Shown piece by piece: positions 1 through 9,720 of a stretch of DNA of 64,000 nucleotides. The position numbers and the translations under genes are program-made. Origin of the DNA: Calidifontibacter indicus (lineage in GTDB: Bacteria; Actinomycetota; Actinomycetes; Actinomycetales; Dermatophilaceae). The stretch is from NCBI RefSeq assembly GCF_003386865.1, contig NZ_QTUA01000001.1, forward strand, positions 2,294,001-2,358,000, written 5' to 3'. Below the pieces are notes generated by a model that was not told where the DNA came from, did not search any database, and worked only from the letters and a program-made list of their open reading frames with translations. Numbering within the stretch: position 1 is the stretch's first letter; the number at the start of each line of letters is the position of its first letter.

Positions 1-1017
1 GTCGCGATCTTCATGCCAGGTGTCAAGCTCATCGGCAACCTCACGACGGGCGTGGTGCTGCTCTACGGCGGTTACCTGGCGATGCACGGCGAGATGACGA
101 TCGGCGTCCTGACCGCCTTCCTGCTGTACCTGCGGATGTTCTTCGAACCGATGCAGGAGATCACGCAGTTCTACAACACCTTCCAGTCGGCCACGTCGGC
201 GCTGGAGAAGCTGTCGGTGGTGCTGGCCGAGAAGCCCGCGATCGACGACCCGGCCGAGCCTACGCCGCTGCACGACGTCAAGGGTGAGGTCATCTTCGAC
301 GACGTGCACTTCGCCTACGTGGCCGATCGGCCGGTGTTGCCCGGTCTCGATCTCTTCGTTCCGGCCGGTCAGACCGTTGCGCTCGTGGGCACCACCGGAG
401 CCGGCAAGACGACCATCGCCAAGCTGATCGCCCGTTTCCACGACCCCGACAGCGGTCGGGTGTTGCTCGACGGCCACGACCTGCGCGACCTCGCCCAGCC
501 CGACCTGCGCCGCCACGTGGTGATGGTGACCCAGGAGAACGTCATGTTCTCGGGGTCGGTCGCCGACAACATCCGGTTCGGTCGCCCCGACGCGAGCGAC
601 GACGAGGTGCGTGCGGCTGCCACTGCGGTGGGTGCCCACACCTTCATCGAGGCGCTCCCGCAGGTTTACGACACCGACGTCGCCAAGCGCGGCGGACGGC
701 TCTCGGCGGGTCAACGACAGTTGGTCGCCTTCGCCCGCGCGTTCCTCGCCGACCCCGACGTGCTGATCCTGGACGAGGCCACCAGTTCGCTCGACATCCC
801 GAGCGAGCGGTTGGTGCAGCACGCCCTGCAGACGGTGCTGGCCGGTCGCACCGCGCTGATCATCGCTCACCGCCTGTCGACGGTCGAGATCGCCGACCGC
901 GTGCTGGTGCTCGAACACGGCCGGGTGCTCGAGGACGGCTCGCCCCAGGAACTCATGCGCCAGACCGGCGGCAAGTACGCCGCGTTGCACCAGGCCTGGG
1001 TCGACTCGCTCGCCTGA
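1..1017 (+). CDS. ABC exporter subunit, C-terminal part (5' end outside window)
   Basis: This is the 3' part of a half-size ABC exporter; the reading frame is open from base 1, so the true start lies upstream. The first ~75 visible residues are the last transmembrane helices of the exporter membrane domain. The rest is a nucleotide-binding domain with Walker A (GTTGAGKT), a slightly unusual signature (LSAGQ in place of LSGGQ), Walker B (VLILDEATS) and the switch His (IIAHRLST). The family exports lipids, peptides or drugs as homo- or heterodimers, and the substrate cannot be told from this part. It converges with the epimerase gene downstream. Confidence 0.9.
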   Translation, partial: VAIFMPGVKLIGNLTTGVVLLYGGYLAMHGEMTIGVLTAFLLYLRMFFEPMQEITQFYNTFQSATSALEKLSVVLAEKPAIDDPAEPTPLHDVKGEVIFDDVHFAYVADRPVLPGLDLFVPAGQTVALVGTTGAGKTTIAKLIARFHDPDSGRVLLDGHDLRDLAQPDLRRHVVMVTQENVMFSGSVADNIRFGRPDASDDEVRAAATAVGAHTFIEALPQVYDTDVAKRGGRLSAGQRQLVAFARAFLADPDVLILDEATSSLDIPSERLVQHALQTVLAGRTALIIAHRLSTVEIADRVLVLEHGRVLEDGSPQELMRQTGGKYAALHQAWVDSLA

Positions 1018-1040
1018 CCCACCCGCCAAATCCCTACCCC

Positions 1041-1061
1041 AACCCCCGTTTGCGGGTGGTT
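1041..1061. terminator. possible weak terminator between convergent genes
   Basis: A short imperfect hairpin (AACCCCCG, loop TTTG, CGGGTGGTT) lies between the convergent ABC exporter and epimerase genes. The stem needs one bulge and has no T-run, so support is weak. Confidence 0.35.
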
Positions 1062-1071
1062 CGGGTCGGCC

Positions 1072-2079
1072 TCAGGCTGGTTCGGACAACCGCTGGGTGA
1101 TGAGGTCGGCCTCGTCCGTCGGTGAGAGTCCCGCCTTGCGCGGTCGCCCCGGCCCGGAGCGCAGCTCCCACGCGAGCGCGTCGGTGAAGGTCTGCGGCAG
1201 CGGGCGCACGGTCAGCCCGGCGCGTTGGGCGGCGCCGTTGTCGACGGTCATCATCCCGGCGAGGTCGGGCCACGGCAGCCACAGCGGCAGGGAACGTTCA
1301 CCCATCCACGGCGAAACTCCGTGTGCGGCAAGCCAGTCGGGTGTCACCGGCACCAGTTCGTCGGTGTGGCCGGCGACCTTGCGGGCGGCGGCGAGCGCGC
1401 CGTGCAGCGGCACGCTCGGCCCGGACGCGTTGAAGACTCCGACCACCTCGTTCTCCGCGCCGGCCACCAGCCAGTCGGCAAGATCTCGGACGTCGATCAG
1501 CTGCACCTGGGCGTCGGGGGAGTGCGGCACCAACACGCGTCCGTCGGCGCGGGACGGGTGCGCGAACCGCAGCGGCCAGTAGCCGGTGCGATCGGAGACG
1601 TCCTCGGGCCCGCCCAGCAGACCGGCGCGGGCGATGAGGTGCGCGTCCGGATAGGCCTGTGCGACAAGCCGTTCGCAGGTCACCTTTCCGGCGCCGTACT
1701 GCTCGGGCGTCCAGTCGTCGCCGTCCCAGGCGTCCAACAGGGGCGCCGATTCGTCGGCACCGATGACGTCCGGTCCGACATCGGCGTAGACGTTGATGGT
1801 CGAGACCAGCGACCACCGGCCGATGCGTCCCTCGAGCGCTCGGAGCGCGGTGCGCACATGCCGTGGTTCGCGGGCGACGTCGATGACGGCGTCGAAGTCG
1901 CCGTCCAGTGCCGCGTAGCCCGTGGAGGTGCTGCGCTCTCCGACCACGAGTTCGGCACCTTCGGCCACCGGCCCACTGGTGCCTCGCGCCAGGCAGGTGA
2001 CCTCGTGGCCGCGTCGCAGGGCGGCCGTCGCCGTGGCGCGGCCGAGGAAGGCAGTTCCGCCGAGGATGAGCAGTCGCAT
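1072..2079 (-). CDS. NAD-dependent epimerase/reductase family protein
   Basis: 335 residues. The N-terminus (MRLLILGGTAFLGRATA) is the Rossmann GGTxFLG motif of extended short-chain dehydrogenases, the group of sugar-nucleotide epimerases and plant-type reductases. A YGAGKVTCE segment near residue 150 fits the catalytic YxxxK (Y..K). The middle is rich in hydrophobic strands and there is no signal peptide, so it is probably cytoplasmic. It is transcribed divergently from pafA with 134 bases between the start codons. The start is the ATG at 2079 with GAGGGC just upstream. The substrate is unknown. Confidence 0.8.
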   Translation of the reverse strand: MRLLILGGTAFLGRATATAALRRGHEVTCLARGTSGPVAEGAELVVGERSTSTGYAALDGDFDAVIDVAREPRHVRTALRALEGRIGRWSLVSTINVYADVGPDVIGADESAPLLDAWDGDDWTPEQYGAGKVTCERLVAQAYPDAHLIARAGLLGGPEDVSDRTGYWPLRFAHPSRADGRVLVPHSPDAQVQLIDVRDLADWLVAGAENEVVGVFNASGPSVPLHGALAAARKVAGHTDELVPVTPDWLAAHGVSPWMGERSLPLWLPWPDLAGMMTVDNGAAQRAGLTVRPLPQTFTDALAWELRSGPGRPRKAGLSPTDEADLITQRLSEPA

Positions 2080-2213
2080 GCCCTCAGCCCACCAGGAACG
2101 GGTGGTCGTTGTCAGCCGACTTCGCGCTCAGCGCAACCCCCGCCTCTGCGGGAGCGCGGCTCAGGTGGTGGTCGGTGCCTTGTCGGCGCAGCCGCAGAAC
2201 ATAAGGTCATGAC

Positions 2214-3578
2214 ATGGAGCGGCGCATCTTTGGCATCGAGACCGAGTACGGCGTGACGTGCACCTCCGGCGGCACCCGGCGGCTGACGCCGGACGAGGTG
2301 GCGCGCTACCTGTTCCGCCGCGTCGTGTCGTGGGGCCGCTCGAGCAATGTGTTCCTCGGCAACGGCGCGCGGCTCTACCTCGACGTCGGCAGCCACCCCG
2401 AGTACGCCACAGCCGAGTGCGACGACATCCGCGAGGCGGTCATCCAGGACAAGGCCGGGGAGCGCATCCTGGTCGACCTCGCCGTCGACGCCCAGGAGCG
2501 GATGGCGGCCGACGAGATCGTCGGGGACATCTACATCTTCAAGAACAACACCGACTCCGCCGGCAACTCCTACGGCTGCCACGAGAACTACCTGGTGTCG
2601 CGCACCGGTGACTTCCAACGCGTCGCCGACCACCTGATCCCGTTCCTGATCAGCCGCCAGATCACCTGTGGCGCAGGCAAAATCGTGCAGTTGGGCAACC
2701 GTCCGGTCTATGCGGTGAGTCAGCGGGCCGACCACATCTGGGAGGGCGTCAGCAGCGCCACCACCCGCTCGCGTCCGATCATCAACACCCGCGACGAACC
2801 GCACGCCGACGCCGAGCACTACCGCCGACTGCACGTGATCGTCGGCGACAGCAACATGTCCGAGACGACGACCATGCTCAAGCTGGGTTCGGCGCACCTG
2901 GTGTTGCAGATGATCGAGGACGGCACGCCGATGCGTGACCTCACGCTGGAGAACCCGATCCGGGCGATCCGCGAGATGAGCCACGACATCACCGGACGCG
3001 CGCAGGTGCGCCTTGCCAACGGCAAGGAGATCTCGGCGCTGGCGATGCAGACGGAGTACTTCGAGCGGGCCACCGCTTTTGTCGAACGCAAGGGCATCAG
3101 CGACCCCACCACCACCCGGGTGCTCGACCTGTGGGGCCGCACCCTGACCGCGATCGAGTCGGGCGATCTGTCCGGGGTCGACACCGAGATCGATTGGGTG
3201 ATCAAGAAGAAGCTGCTCGACCAGTACGCCGCCAAGCACACCCTCGAACTCGACCACCCGCGGATTCAGCAGCTCGACATGACCTATCACGACATCAAGC
3301 CCGGCCGCGGTGTCTTCGACCTGCTGCAGCGGGCCGGTCGCGCGGCGCGGGTGTGCACCGACGACGAGATCACGACCGCGATCACGACGCCGCCGCAGTC
3401 GACGCGGGCCAAGCTGCGCGGCGATTTCGTGCGGGCCGCGCAGGAGCACCGCCGCGACTTCACCGTCGACTGGATCCACCTCAAGCTCAACGACCAAGCC
3501 CAGCGGACGGTGCTGGTGAAGGACCCGTTCGCCAACTCCGACCCCCGGGTCGAGGCACTGATCCAAGCGATGGGTTAG
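2214..3578 (+). CDS. pafA: Pup--protein ligase PafA
   Basis: 454 residues, the usual PafA length. PafA uses ATP to join the C-terminal Glu of Pup to lysines of target proteins, marking them for the actinobacterial proteasome. The N-terminus GIETEYGV carries the conserved metal-binding glutamate (E9), and [14 protein letters not shown] contains the aspartate (D57) that serves as catalytic base in the family. Two lines separate it from the depupylase Dop: the match to the short PafA N-terminus and the downstream order FKBP-pafB-pafC-tatAC-helY. The start ATG follows AAGGTC. Pup, dop and the proteasome genes are not in this window. Confidence 0.96.
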   Translation: MERRIFGIETEYGVTCTSGGTRRLTPDEVARYLFRRVVSWGRSSNVFLGNGARLYLDVGSHPEYATAECDDIREAVIQDKAGERILVDLAVDAQERMAADEIVGDIYIFKNNTDSAGNSYGCHENYLVSRTGDFQRVADHLIPFLISRQITCGAGKIVQLGNRPVYAVSQRADHIWEGVSSATTRSRPIINTRDEPHADAEHYRRLHVIVGDSNMSETTTMLKLGSAHLVLQMIEDGTPMRDLTLENPIRAIREMSHDITGRAQVRLANGKEISALAMQTEYFERATAFVERKGISDPTTTRVLDLWGRTLTAIESGDLSGVDTEIDWVIKKKLLDQYAAKHTLELDHPRIQQLDMTYHDIKPGRGVFDLLQRAGRAARVCTDDEITTAITTPPQSTRAKLRGDFVRAAQEHRRDFTVDWIHLKLNDQAQRTVLVKDPFANSDPRVEALIQAMG

Positions 3579-3734
3579 GGCGCTGACCCGGCCCGGCGGA
3601 GCCGGCGCACGAAAGCCGCAGCACGCGCCGCCCGGCACCGCTCACATGGCTCGGACACAGGTGCCCACAGGCTCGCCGGTTATGGTGGACCGAGTTTCCA
3701 GCTGACCTTTCCGACGATCACGAGGTATTTTCGC

Positions 3735-4763
3735 GTGCGCCGTAACACCCGCCTGCTCGCGCTAGGCGTCCTTTCCACCGTCCTGCTCGCCGGTTGCGGC
3801 AGCGACGACTCCGCCTCCAAGAGCAGCAGTTCCAGCGCCACCACCGCCGCCGAGACTCCGCTGACCGTGGCGGCCGACAAGGTCGCGTCGATGTCGTCGA
3901 TCAAGGTCAACGACAAGAATCCGAAGGCGCCGAAGCTCACGTTGACCAAGACGCCGTTCCACGTCAACAAGACGACCAAGAACGTCGTCACGGCCGGCAC
4001 CGGCGCCGAGGTGAAGGCCACCGACATCGCCTACGTCAGCTATGTCGCGGTCAACGGCACCAACGGCAAGGAACTGCTCAGCACCTACGACACCAACGAC
4101 GTCGCAGTGCTGATGAACGACAAGACCCAGTTCCCCGGCTTCGTCACCGCCCTGAAGGGCACCAAGGTCGGCACCGTGATGGACATCGCGATCCCGCCGG
4201 CCGAAGGATTCGGAGCCACCGGCAGCCAGCAGCTCGGCGTCACCGCCAAGGACACCCTCGTCTTCCGGATGACCGTGAAGGGCACCGCCGCCGTGCTCGA
4301 CAAGCCCGAGGGCACCACCGTCGCGCCCAAGGCCGGTCTGCCGACCGTTGCGGTCTCCGACGGCAACCAGTCCAAGAAGCCGGCGACCATCACGATGCCG
4401 AAGAACGGTGCCAAGGTGGCGACGGCTCCGAAGACGCTCGTGTCGCAGGACCTCATCACCGGCAAGGGCCGCAAGATCGTCGAGGGCGAGACGGTCAAGG
4501 TGCGCTACACCGGCGTCATCTGGAACACCGGCAAGGCCTTCGACAGCTCCGCCACCCAGGGTGGTGCGCCGGTCGACTTCGGCCTCGTCGACGGCCAGAT
4601 GATCCCCGGCTTCATCAAGGGCTTGGTCGGCAAGACCGTCGGCAGCCGCGTCCTGCTGGTGCTCCCACCGGCCGAGGGCTACGGCACCGCGGGCAACACC
4701 CAGGCCGGTATCAAGGGCACCGACACCCTCGTGTTCGTGGTCGACATCCTCGCCGGCCTCTGA
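3735..4763 (+). CDS. FKBP-type peptidyl-prolyl isomerase lipoprotein, two FKBP domains
   Basis: 342 residues starting at GTG, with CGAGGT 9 bases upstream. The signal peptide ends in a lipobox (VLLAGC, Cys about residue 21), so the product is a membrane-anchored lipoprotein outside the cytoplasm. A Ser-rich spacer is followed by two FKBP folds. The first (about 95-180) is degenerate. The second (about 250-342) keeps the family landmarks VKVRYTGVIWNTGKAFD, PGFIKGLVG and PPAEGYG. The family catalyses cis-trans isomerisation of X-Pro bonds and helps secreted proteins fold. It lies between pafA and a cytoplasmic FKBP, a common order in Micrococcales. Confidence 0.93.
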   Translation: MRRNTRLLALGVLSTVLLAGCGSDDSASKSSSSSATTAAETPLTVAADKVASMSSIKVNDKNPKAPKLTLTKTPFHVNKTTKNVVTAGTGAEVKATDIAYVSYVAVNGTNGKELLSTYDTNDVAVLMNDKTQFPGFVTALKGTKVGTVMDIAIPPAEGFGATGSQQLGVTAKDTLVFRMTVKGTAAVLDKPEGTTVAPKAGLPTVAVSDGNQSKKPATITMPKNGAKVATAPKTLVSQDLITGKGRKIVEGETVKVRYTGVIWNTGKAFDSSATQGGAPVDFGLVDGQMIPGFIKGLVGKTVGSRVLLVLPPAEGYGTAGNTQAGIKGTDTLVFVVDILAGL

Positions 4764-4808
4764 CCCGCAAGAATCCAAGCTTCCAAACCCGAGTACGAAG
4801 GAGTACCC

Positions 4809-5228
4809 ATGCCTTTCGACCCCAACACCACCAAGCCCGAGATCGACTTCCCGGGTGACACCCCCCCGGCCGAACTCCTCATCGAGGACATCACCGAGGG
4901 CGAGGGCCGCGCGGCCGAGGCCGGTGACACCGTCAAGGCGCACTACGTCGGCGTCGCGTGGTCGACCGGAGAGGAGTTCGACGCGTCCTGGAACCGCGGC
5001 GCACCGCTGGACTTCCAGGTCGGTGTCGGTCAGGTCATCCAGGGTTGGGACCAGGGCATCGTCGGCATGAAGCCGGGCGGTCGCCGCAAGCTGACGATCC
5101 CGCCGGAGCTCGGCTACGGCGCCCGCGGTGCCGGCGGCGCGATCGGACCGAACGAGACGCTGATCTTCGTCGTCGACCTCGTCTCGACCGCCAAGCCCGG
5201 CGCCGGAAGCGCCTTCGGCCTGCGCTGA
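4809..5228 (+). CDS. FKBP-type peptidyl-prolyl cis-trans isomerase (cytoplasmic)
   Basis: 139 residues with one complete FKBP domain: VKAHYVGVAWSTGEEFDAS, VIQGWDQGIVGMKPGGRRKL and PPELGYG contain the aromatic and Asp residues that form the proline pocket. There is no signal peptide, so it acts in the cytoplasm, unlike the lipoprotein encoded 45 bases upstream, with which it is probably co-transcribed. The start ATG follows GAAGGAG (4798-4804). A strong hairpin terminator follows the stop. Confidence 0.95.
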   Translation: MPFDPNTTKPEIDFPGDTPPAELLIEDITEGEGRAAEAGDTVKAHYVGVAWSTGEEFDASWNRGAPLDFQVGVGQVIQGWDQGIVGMKPGGRRKLTIPPELGYGARGAGGAIGPNETLIFVVDLVSTAKPGAGSAFGLR

Positions 5229-5240
5229 CACCTGACGCGA

Positions 5241-5277
5241 AAGGATCCCCGGCACCGCATGGTGCCGGGGATCCTTT
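5241..5277. terminator. rho-independent terminator after FKBP gene
   Basis: A perfect 16-bp stem (5241-5256 with 5261-5276, loop GCAT) with a TTT just after the right arm. It closes the pafA-FKBP-FKBP run and, being symmetrical, can also serve the DUF3866 gene arriving from the other strand. Confidence 0.9.
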
Positions 5278-5341
5278 GTGTCGAACGGGCGACGACTAAA
5301 CGTTCGACGCTACGGCGTTTCGCAGGAACCCGATCGAGACT

Positions 5342-6427
5342 TCAGGCGAGCAGGTCGGCGGCGTGCACTCCCGCGGCCGCGGCGGCGAGGAACGACGCGG
5401 CATCCTCCTCGAGGCCGCGCCCCATCGTCCGCAGCCCGACCGGGCTGGTGCGCAGCGCATCGAGCAGCCCGTCGACGGCGATATCCGCGCGGACGAGGCG
5501 ACCGTCGGACGACCGCACGAGGTCGTCGGCCTGCGCCGACACCTTCGCTCCGAACGCGCCGTCCAAACGCGGCACCGGCAGGTCGGCGGGCACCAGCGCG
5601 ACCCGGCTGTAGGCGGTGACGCTGTGATGTGAGATGCCGTGATGCCGATCGCGGGCGTCGGCCTGCGACACCCGCAGCGACGCCACCCCGCGTCCGCCGA
5701 GGGTGTGCGCGGCGTTCAGCGCCTCTCCGGCGCTGGTGCCGGAGAACCCCCAACGAGTGCCGGTGCCGAGATTGCCCGGTCCCTGGGCGACGATGGCGAC
5801 ATCGGCACCGACCACCTCACGGGCGGCGAGCAGGCCGGTGTGGACGTTGACGGCTTCGAGGTCACCGCCGAAGGCCTGACCGACGGTCACGACCGCGGCC
5901 AGCCAGTCGGAGCTGCGCAGGCCGTCGACGGTGCGGGAGAACGCGGCCGGCAACGCACCGCCGTCGGTCATCACGTAGGCGATCGTCGCGTCGGTTCGCA
6001 CCGTGCGCAGCCCGGCGATGATCGCCGGCACCGCCGAATGCAGGTCGGCCGCCACCACCGGCAGGCCGGCCAGATCGTCGGCGTCGCGCAGCAGTTCGTG
6101 GTGGGGGCTCTCCTGTTCGTCGACCCCGAGCAGCATCGTCTGCAGCGGCGTGTAGCGCGCCTTCACGATGTGGCCCGGCCGCGCCGGAGGCGTCGGGGGC
6201 AGCCGGTCTGGCAGTGCGGTCACCAGGGCGCTGCCGCCGGTGCCGAGGTTGCGGTCGATCGCGTTCGTGTTGAGCAGCACCCGGTCGCCGGGCTCGGGGG
6301 AGCCGACGAGGTCGGTGTAGGCGAGCGCGTCGACGACGGAGTCGTCGGGCAACCGGACACTGAGTTGTACTGCGGTCGACCAGGCACGCCCGAGGCCGAC
6401 CACGATTCCTTCGCGCCACGTGATCAC
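5342..6427 (-). CDS. DUF3866 family protein
   Basis: 361 residues from the GTG at 6427 (VITWREGIVVG). A more distal start would run into the divergent pafB gene. The sequence fits DUF3866, an actinobacterial family often encoded next to pafBC; no function is established. It is rich in glycine and alanine, with a conserved-looking QGPGNLGTGTRWGFSG segment and a HHSVTAYSRVAL stretch. No signal peptide or membrane segment is seen. The first ~100 residues (GLGRAWSTAVQLSV, LAYTDLVGSPEPGDRVLLN) look like a small beta barrel. It is divergent from pafB with ~50 bases between the starts. Confidence 0.8.
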   Translation of the reverse strand: MITWREGIVVGLGRAWSTAVQLSVRLPDDSVVDALAYTDLVGSPEPGDRVLLNTNAIDRNLGTGGSALVTALPDRLPPTPPARPGHIVKARYTPLQTMLLGVDEQESPHHELLRDADDLAGLPVVAADLHSAVPAIIAGLRTVRTDATIAYVMTDGGALPAAFSRTVDGLRSSDWLAAVVTVGQAFGGDLEAVNVHTGLLAAREVVGADVAIVAQGPGNLGTGTRWGFSGTSAGEALNAAHTLGGRGVASLRVSQADARDRHHGISHHSVTAYSRVALVPADLPVPRLDGAFGAKVSAQADDLVRSSDGRLVRADIAVDGLLDALRTSPVGLRTMGRGLEEDAASFLAAAAAGVHAADLLA

Positions 6428-6479
6428 GGCTCGTACACTAGTGCGATCGCGGCGCCCGCGATGGGATAGCGTCGGACCC

Positions 6480-7463
6480 ATGAGCGCCCCGACACCTGCC
6501 GCCAAGACGGAGCGGCTGCTCAACCTCGTGATCTGCCTGCTCTACACCCGCCAGCCTCTGTCGAAGCAGCGCATCCGCGCAGCGGTGCCGCAGTACGGCG
6601 AAGCAGCATCCGACGAGGCGTTCGACCGGATGTTCGAGCGGGACAAGGACGAACTGCGCGACCTCGGCATCCCATTGCGCGCCGAGGCGATCGACCCGCT
6701 GTTCGACGACGAGACCGGTTACCGGATCGATCGGCGCGAGTACGCCCTGCCGGAGATCCGCTTCGAACCCGACGAGTTGGCCGTGCTCGGCCTCGCCAGT
6801 CGCACCTGGCAGCAGGCCAGCCTGGCGGGTGCGGCCGCGACCGCGCTGCGCAAGCTCGAAGCCGCCGACGTCGAACGCGACGACGGCACGCTGGTGGGTC
6901 TCGAACCGCGAGTGCGCACCGCCGAGCCGGCCTTCCCGGCGATGAAGGACGCCACCGTCGCGCGCCGCCAGGTGAGCTTCCGTTACCGCAAGGCCGACGG
7001 CACGGTCAGCGAGCGACGCCTGCAACCGTGGTCGGTCACCAACTGGCACGGCCGCTGGTACGTCGCGGGGCACGACCTCGACCGTGATGCACCCCGGGTG
7101 TTCCGACTCGGACGCATCGACGGCCCGGTGCGAGCATCCGGCCCCGCTGCCGCCTACGAGGTGCCCGCCGATCATGATGCCCTGGTGATGATCCGCGGCA
7201 GCGAGGTCGAACGCGAGCCGCAGCCGGCCGTGTTGCACGTGCGTGTCGGTTCGGGACACGCGCTGCGGCGCCGAGCGCGCACCAGCGGCGACATCGACGA
7301 CGACTGGTCGCAGCTCGACATCGACTACACCGACACCGAGATCTTCGCCGACCAGATCGCCGGCTACGGGCCCACCGTCCGGGTGATCCAGCCCGACGAC
7401 CTGCGTGAATCGGTCACGCGGCGGCTGCGTGCGGTGCTGGACACCAATCGAGAGGACGCCTGA
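6480..7463 (+). CDS. pafB: WYL-domain transcriptional regulator PafB
   Basis: 327 residues: a winged helix-turn-helix (about 12-75) and a WYL domain (about 135-215, with RRLQPWSVTNWHGRWYVAGHDLDR), then the WCX-type C-terminal domain. In mycobacteria PafB forms a heterodimer with PafC and activates the LexA/RecA-independent DNA-damage response; single-stranded nucleic acid bound by the WYL domain is thought to be the signal. The ATG at 6480 is chosen because the protein then begins with a typical family N-terminus. Its stop shares one base with the pafC start (TGATG), so the two are translationally coupled. Confidence 0.94.
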   Translation: MSAPTPAAKTERLLNLVICLLYTRQPLSKQRIRAAVPQYGEAASDEAFDRMFERDKDELRDLGIPLRAEAIDPLFDDETGYRIDRREYALPEIRFEPDELAVLGLASRTWQQASLAGAAATALRKLEAADVERDDGTLVGLEPRVRTAEPAFPAMKDATVARRQVSFRYRKADGTVSERRLQPWSVTNWHGRWYVAGHDLDRDAPRVFRLGRIDGPVRASGPAAAYEVPADHDALVMIRGSEVEREPQPAVLHVRVGSGHALRRRARTSGDIDDDWSQLDIDYTDTEIFADQIAGYGPTVRVIQPDDLRESVTRRLRAVLDTNREDA

Positions 7464-8425
7464 TGGCTGCCGAGAGCGCAACCCATCGCCTGGCGCGATT
7501 GCTGACGATGGTGCCGTGGCTGATGCACCGCCAGGGCATCGACATCGAGGAAGCCGCGAAGGAGCTCGGTGTCAGTCCGGCCCAGGTGGAGGCCGACCTC
7601 AATCTGCTGTTCGTCTGCGGCACCCCGGGCCACATGCCCGACGACCTCATCGAGGCCGAATGGGAAGGCGGCAAGGTGTTCGTCGGCAATGCGGACACGA
7701 TCGCCCGACCGCTCCGGCTCGGGGTCGATGAGGCGCTCGCGCTGATCGTCGGACTCCGCACTCTCGCCGCCGTGCCCGGGTTGGGGGAGCGCGACGCGAT
7801 CGAATGTGCGCTGGCGAAACTCATCGACGCGGCGGGTGACGCGTCGGCCGCGTCGATGCGGGTGCGCATCTCCACCGACGACGGCGAGCAGACCCGCTGG
7901 CTCGCGCTCGCCCGGCAGGCGATCGCCGAGCATCGCCGGCTGCGGCTGAACTACCTGGTCGCGGCCCGCGACGAGAGCACCGAACGCGACGTCGACCCGA
8001 TGCGGGTCGTGCTGATGGACGACCACTGGTATCTCGAAGGCTGGTGTCACCGGGCCGACGACGTGCGGATGTTCCGGCTCGACCGCATTGAGACACTGCA
8101 ATTGCTCGACGCCGACGGCACCCCGCCGGCGCAGGCCCGTCCGCGCGAGCTCGGTGACTCGGTCTTCTCCCCGGGCGCCGACGCCGTGTCGGTCACGCTC
8201 GAACTGCAGCCGCAGGCCGGTTGGGTGGTCGACTACTACCCCGTCGACCAGGTGACCCGCGCTGACGACGGTGGGTTGACCACCACCTTGCGCACCAACG
8301 ACCTGCACTGGGTGCGGCAGTTGGTGTGGCGACTGGGCGGCGCGGCGCGGGTCGTGGCTCCGGACGACCTGCGTGCGTCGGTGGAGCAGGGAGCGCGAGA
8401 AGCGTTGGCGGCGTACGGTGGGTGA
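7463..8425 (+). CDS. pafC: WYL-domain transcriptional regulator PafC
   Basis: 320 residues with the same build as PafB: HTH (about 7-60), WYL domain (about 140-215, [16 protein letters not shown] and [23 protein letters not shown]) and a C-terminal WCX domain. It is the partner of PafB in the mitomycin- and damage-inducible regulator known from mycobacteria. The start overlaps the pafB stop, and tatA follows after 86 bases, as in Mycobacterium (Rv2096c-Rv2095c-Rv2094c). Confidence 0.94.
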   Translation: MAAESATHRLARLLTMVPWLMHRQGIDIEEAAKELGVSPAQVEADLNLLFVCGTPGHMPDDLIEAEWEGGKVFVGNADTIARPLRLGVDEALALIVGLRTLAAVPGLGERDAIECALAKLIDAAGDASAASMRVRISTDDGEQTRWLALARQAIAEHRRLRLNYLVAARDESTERDVDPMRVVLMDDHWYLEGWCHRADDVRMFRLDRIETLQLLDADGTPPAQARPRELGDSVFSPGADAVSVTLELQPQAGWVVDYYPVDQVTRADDGGLTTTLRTNDLHWVRQLVWRLGGAARVVAPDDLRASVEQGAREALAAYGG

Positions 8426-8511
8426 GAGGGAACAACGCGAACCCATCGCGTAGTGTTCTTCGCAGTGTCGACCGGCCCGCAGAGTGGTCGGAAAGAAGGA
8501 GCATCCAGGCC

Positions 8512-8832
8512 ATGTGGCGCAACCTCTTCGAGGGCTGGCACCTTGTCATCCTCATCCTCGTGATCGTCGTCGTCTTCGGCTGGAAGCGCCTGCCCGACGC
8601 CGCCCGGTCGCTCGGCCGTTCGGCCCGCATCCTCAAGAGCGAAGTCGATGAGATGAAGTCGGAGTCGGCGTCGTCCAAGGCGTCGAAGGAGACCGTCAAC
8701 GGCGAGACCGTCAAGGAGTCCGCCGACGAGACGGTGCAGCAGTCCGAGGACCGCCTGCGCCAGCAAGCCCAGGCCGGTCACCCCGATGGCTACCCGCGGC
8801 ACGACCAGTCCGACTCCGGCCGCTCCTCCTGA
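8512..8832 (+). CDS. tatA: Sec-independent protein translocase subunit TatA
   Basis: 106 residues: one N-terminal transmembrane helix (about 8-25), the [16 protein letters not shown] hinge and amphipathic helix that define TatA/B, then a charged, disordered Ser/Glu-rich tail. TatA oligomers form the conduit for folded proteins exported with twin-arginine signals. The start ATG is preceded by GAAAGAAGGA, 12 bases away. tatC follows after 46 bases and pafC precedes it. Confidence 0.95.
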   Translation: MWRNLFEGWHLVILILVIVVVFGWKRLPDAARSLGRSARILKSEVDEMKSESASSKASKETVNGETVKESADETVQQSEDRLRQQAQAGHPDGYPRHDQSDSGRSS

Positions 8833-8878
8833 GTTCCGTCCGACGCCGCCTCGCTGACCCCGACCCCGATCGCAACCC

Positions 8879-9694
8879 ATGGCACTGCTGCGTCGTAAGG
8901 ACAATCCCGAAGCACGGATGTCCCTCGGCGATCACTTCCGCGAGTTCCGTCGCCGGGCGCTCGTCGCGGTGCTCGCGATCCTCATTGCGGCGATCGTCGG
9001 CTGGGTGAAGTTCGATGTGCTCTACGAATGGCTGGTCGGCCCGATCAAAGACCTGCAGACCCAGCGGCACAACGAGAACATCAACCTGAACTGGGGCGGC
9101 AAGGGCGTCACCGGAGCCTTCAACGTCAAGTTAAAGGTGTCGATGTGGGTGGGTCTGATTCTCGCCAGCCCGGTGTGGCTGTGGCAGATCTGGGGGTTCC
9201 TCGCGCCCGGCCTGACGAAGAAGGAGAAGCGGATCTCCCGCCTCGTCGTTGCGGCGGCGGTGCCGTTGTTCCTGCTCGGCTGCTGGGTCTCGACGTTCGC
9301 CCTGCCGAACGCCGTCCGGTTCCTGTTGGGCGTCACGCCGGGTGACGCGGTCAACCTGCCCGACGCCAACACCTACATCGCATTCGTCACGCGGTTCATC
9401 CTCGCGTTCGGCATCGCGTTCCTCCTGCCGGTCTTCCTGGTCGGTCTGAACACTGCGGGGGTGCTTCCGGCGCGGGTCATGATCAAGGGCTGGCGGGTGG
9501 CCGTCATGGTCATCTTCGTCTTCGCCGCACTGATGAGTCCGAGCCCCGACGCGTGGTCGATGCTGGCGCTCGCCTTTCCGATGGTCGGGCTGTTCTACCT
9601 CGCCTGCGGCATCTCGGCGATCCTCGACCGTCGGAAGAAGAAGGACCGTCCGCAATGGCTCGACGTGCCGGACGACCACGCCTCCACGATGTGA
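8879..9694 (+). CDS. tatC: Sec-independent protein translocase subunit TatC
   Basis: 271 residues with six predicted membrane spans. The cytoplasmic N-terminus (MSLGDHFREFRRRALVAVL) is the family signature that recognises the twin-arginine signal peptide together with TatB. The PVWLWQIWGFLAPGLTKKEKR segment and the F-glutamate-free loop are typical of actinobacterial TatC. The C-terminus is short and basic (DRRKKKDR). It is probably co-transcribed with tatA and followed after 26 bases by helY. Confidence 0.96.
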   Translation: MALLRRKDNPEARMSLGDHFREFRRRALVAVLAILIAAIVGWVKFDVLYEWLVGPIKDLQTQRHNENINLNWGGKGVTGAFNVKLKVSMWVGLILASPVWLWQIWGFLAPGLTKKEKRISRLVVAAAVPLFLLGCWVSTFALPNAVRFLLGVTPGDAVNLPDANTYIAFVTRFILAFGIAFLLPVFLVGLNTAGVLPARVMIKGWRVAVMVIFVFAALMSPSPDAWSMLALAFPMVGLFYLACGISAILDRRKKKDRPQWLDVPDDHASTM

Positions 9695-9720
9695 TCGCTG
9701 CGGCGAACTAACCTGCGGAC

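Noticed and set aside
2112-3638. Long open frame opposite pafA
   Set aside because: High-GC antisense shadow; its sequence is Arg/Val/Gly/Ala low-complexity with no family features, while pafA on the other strand is certain.
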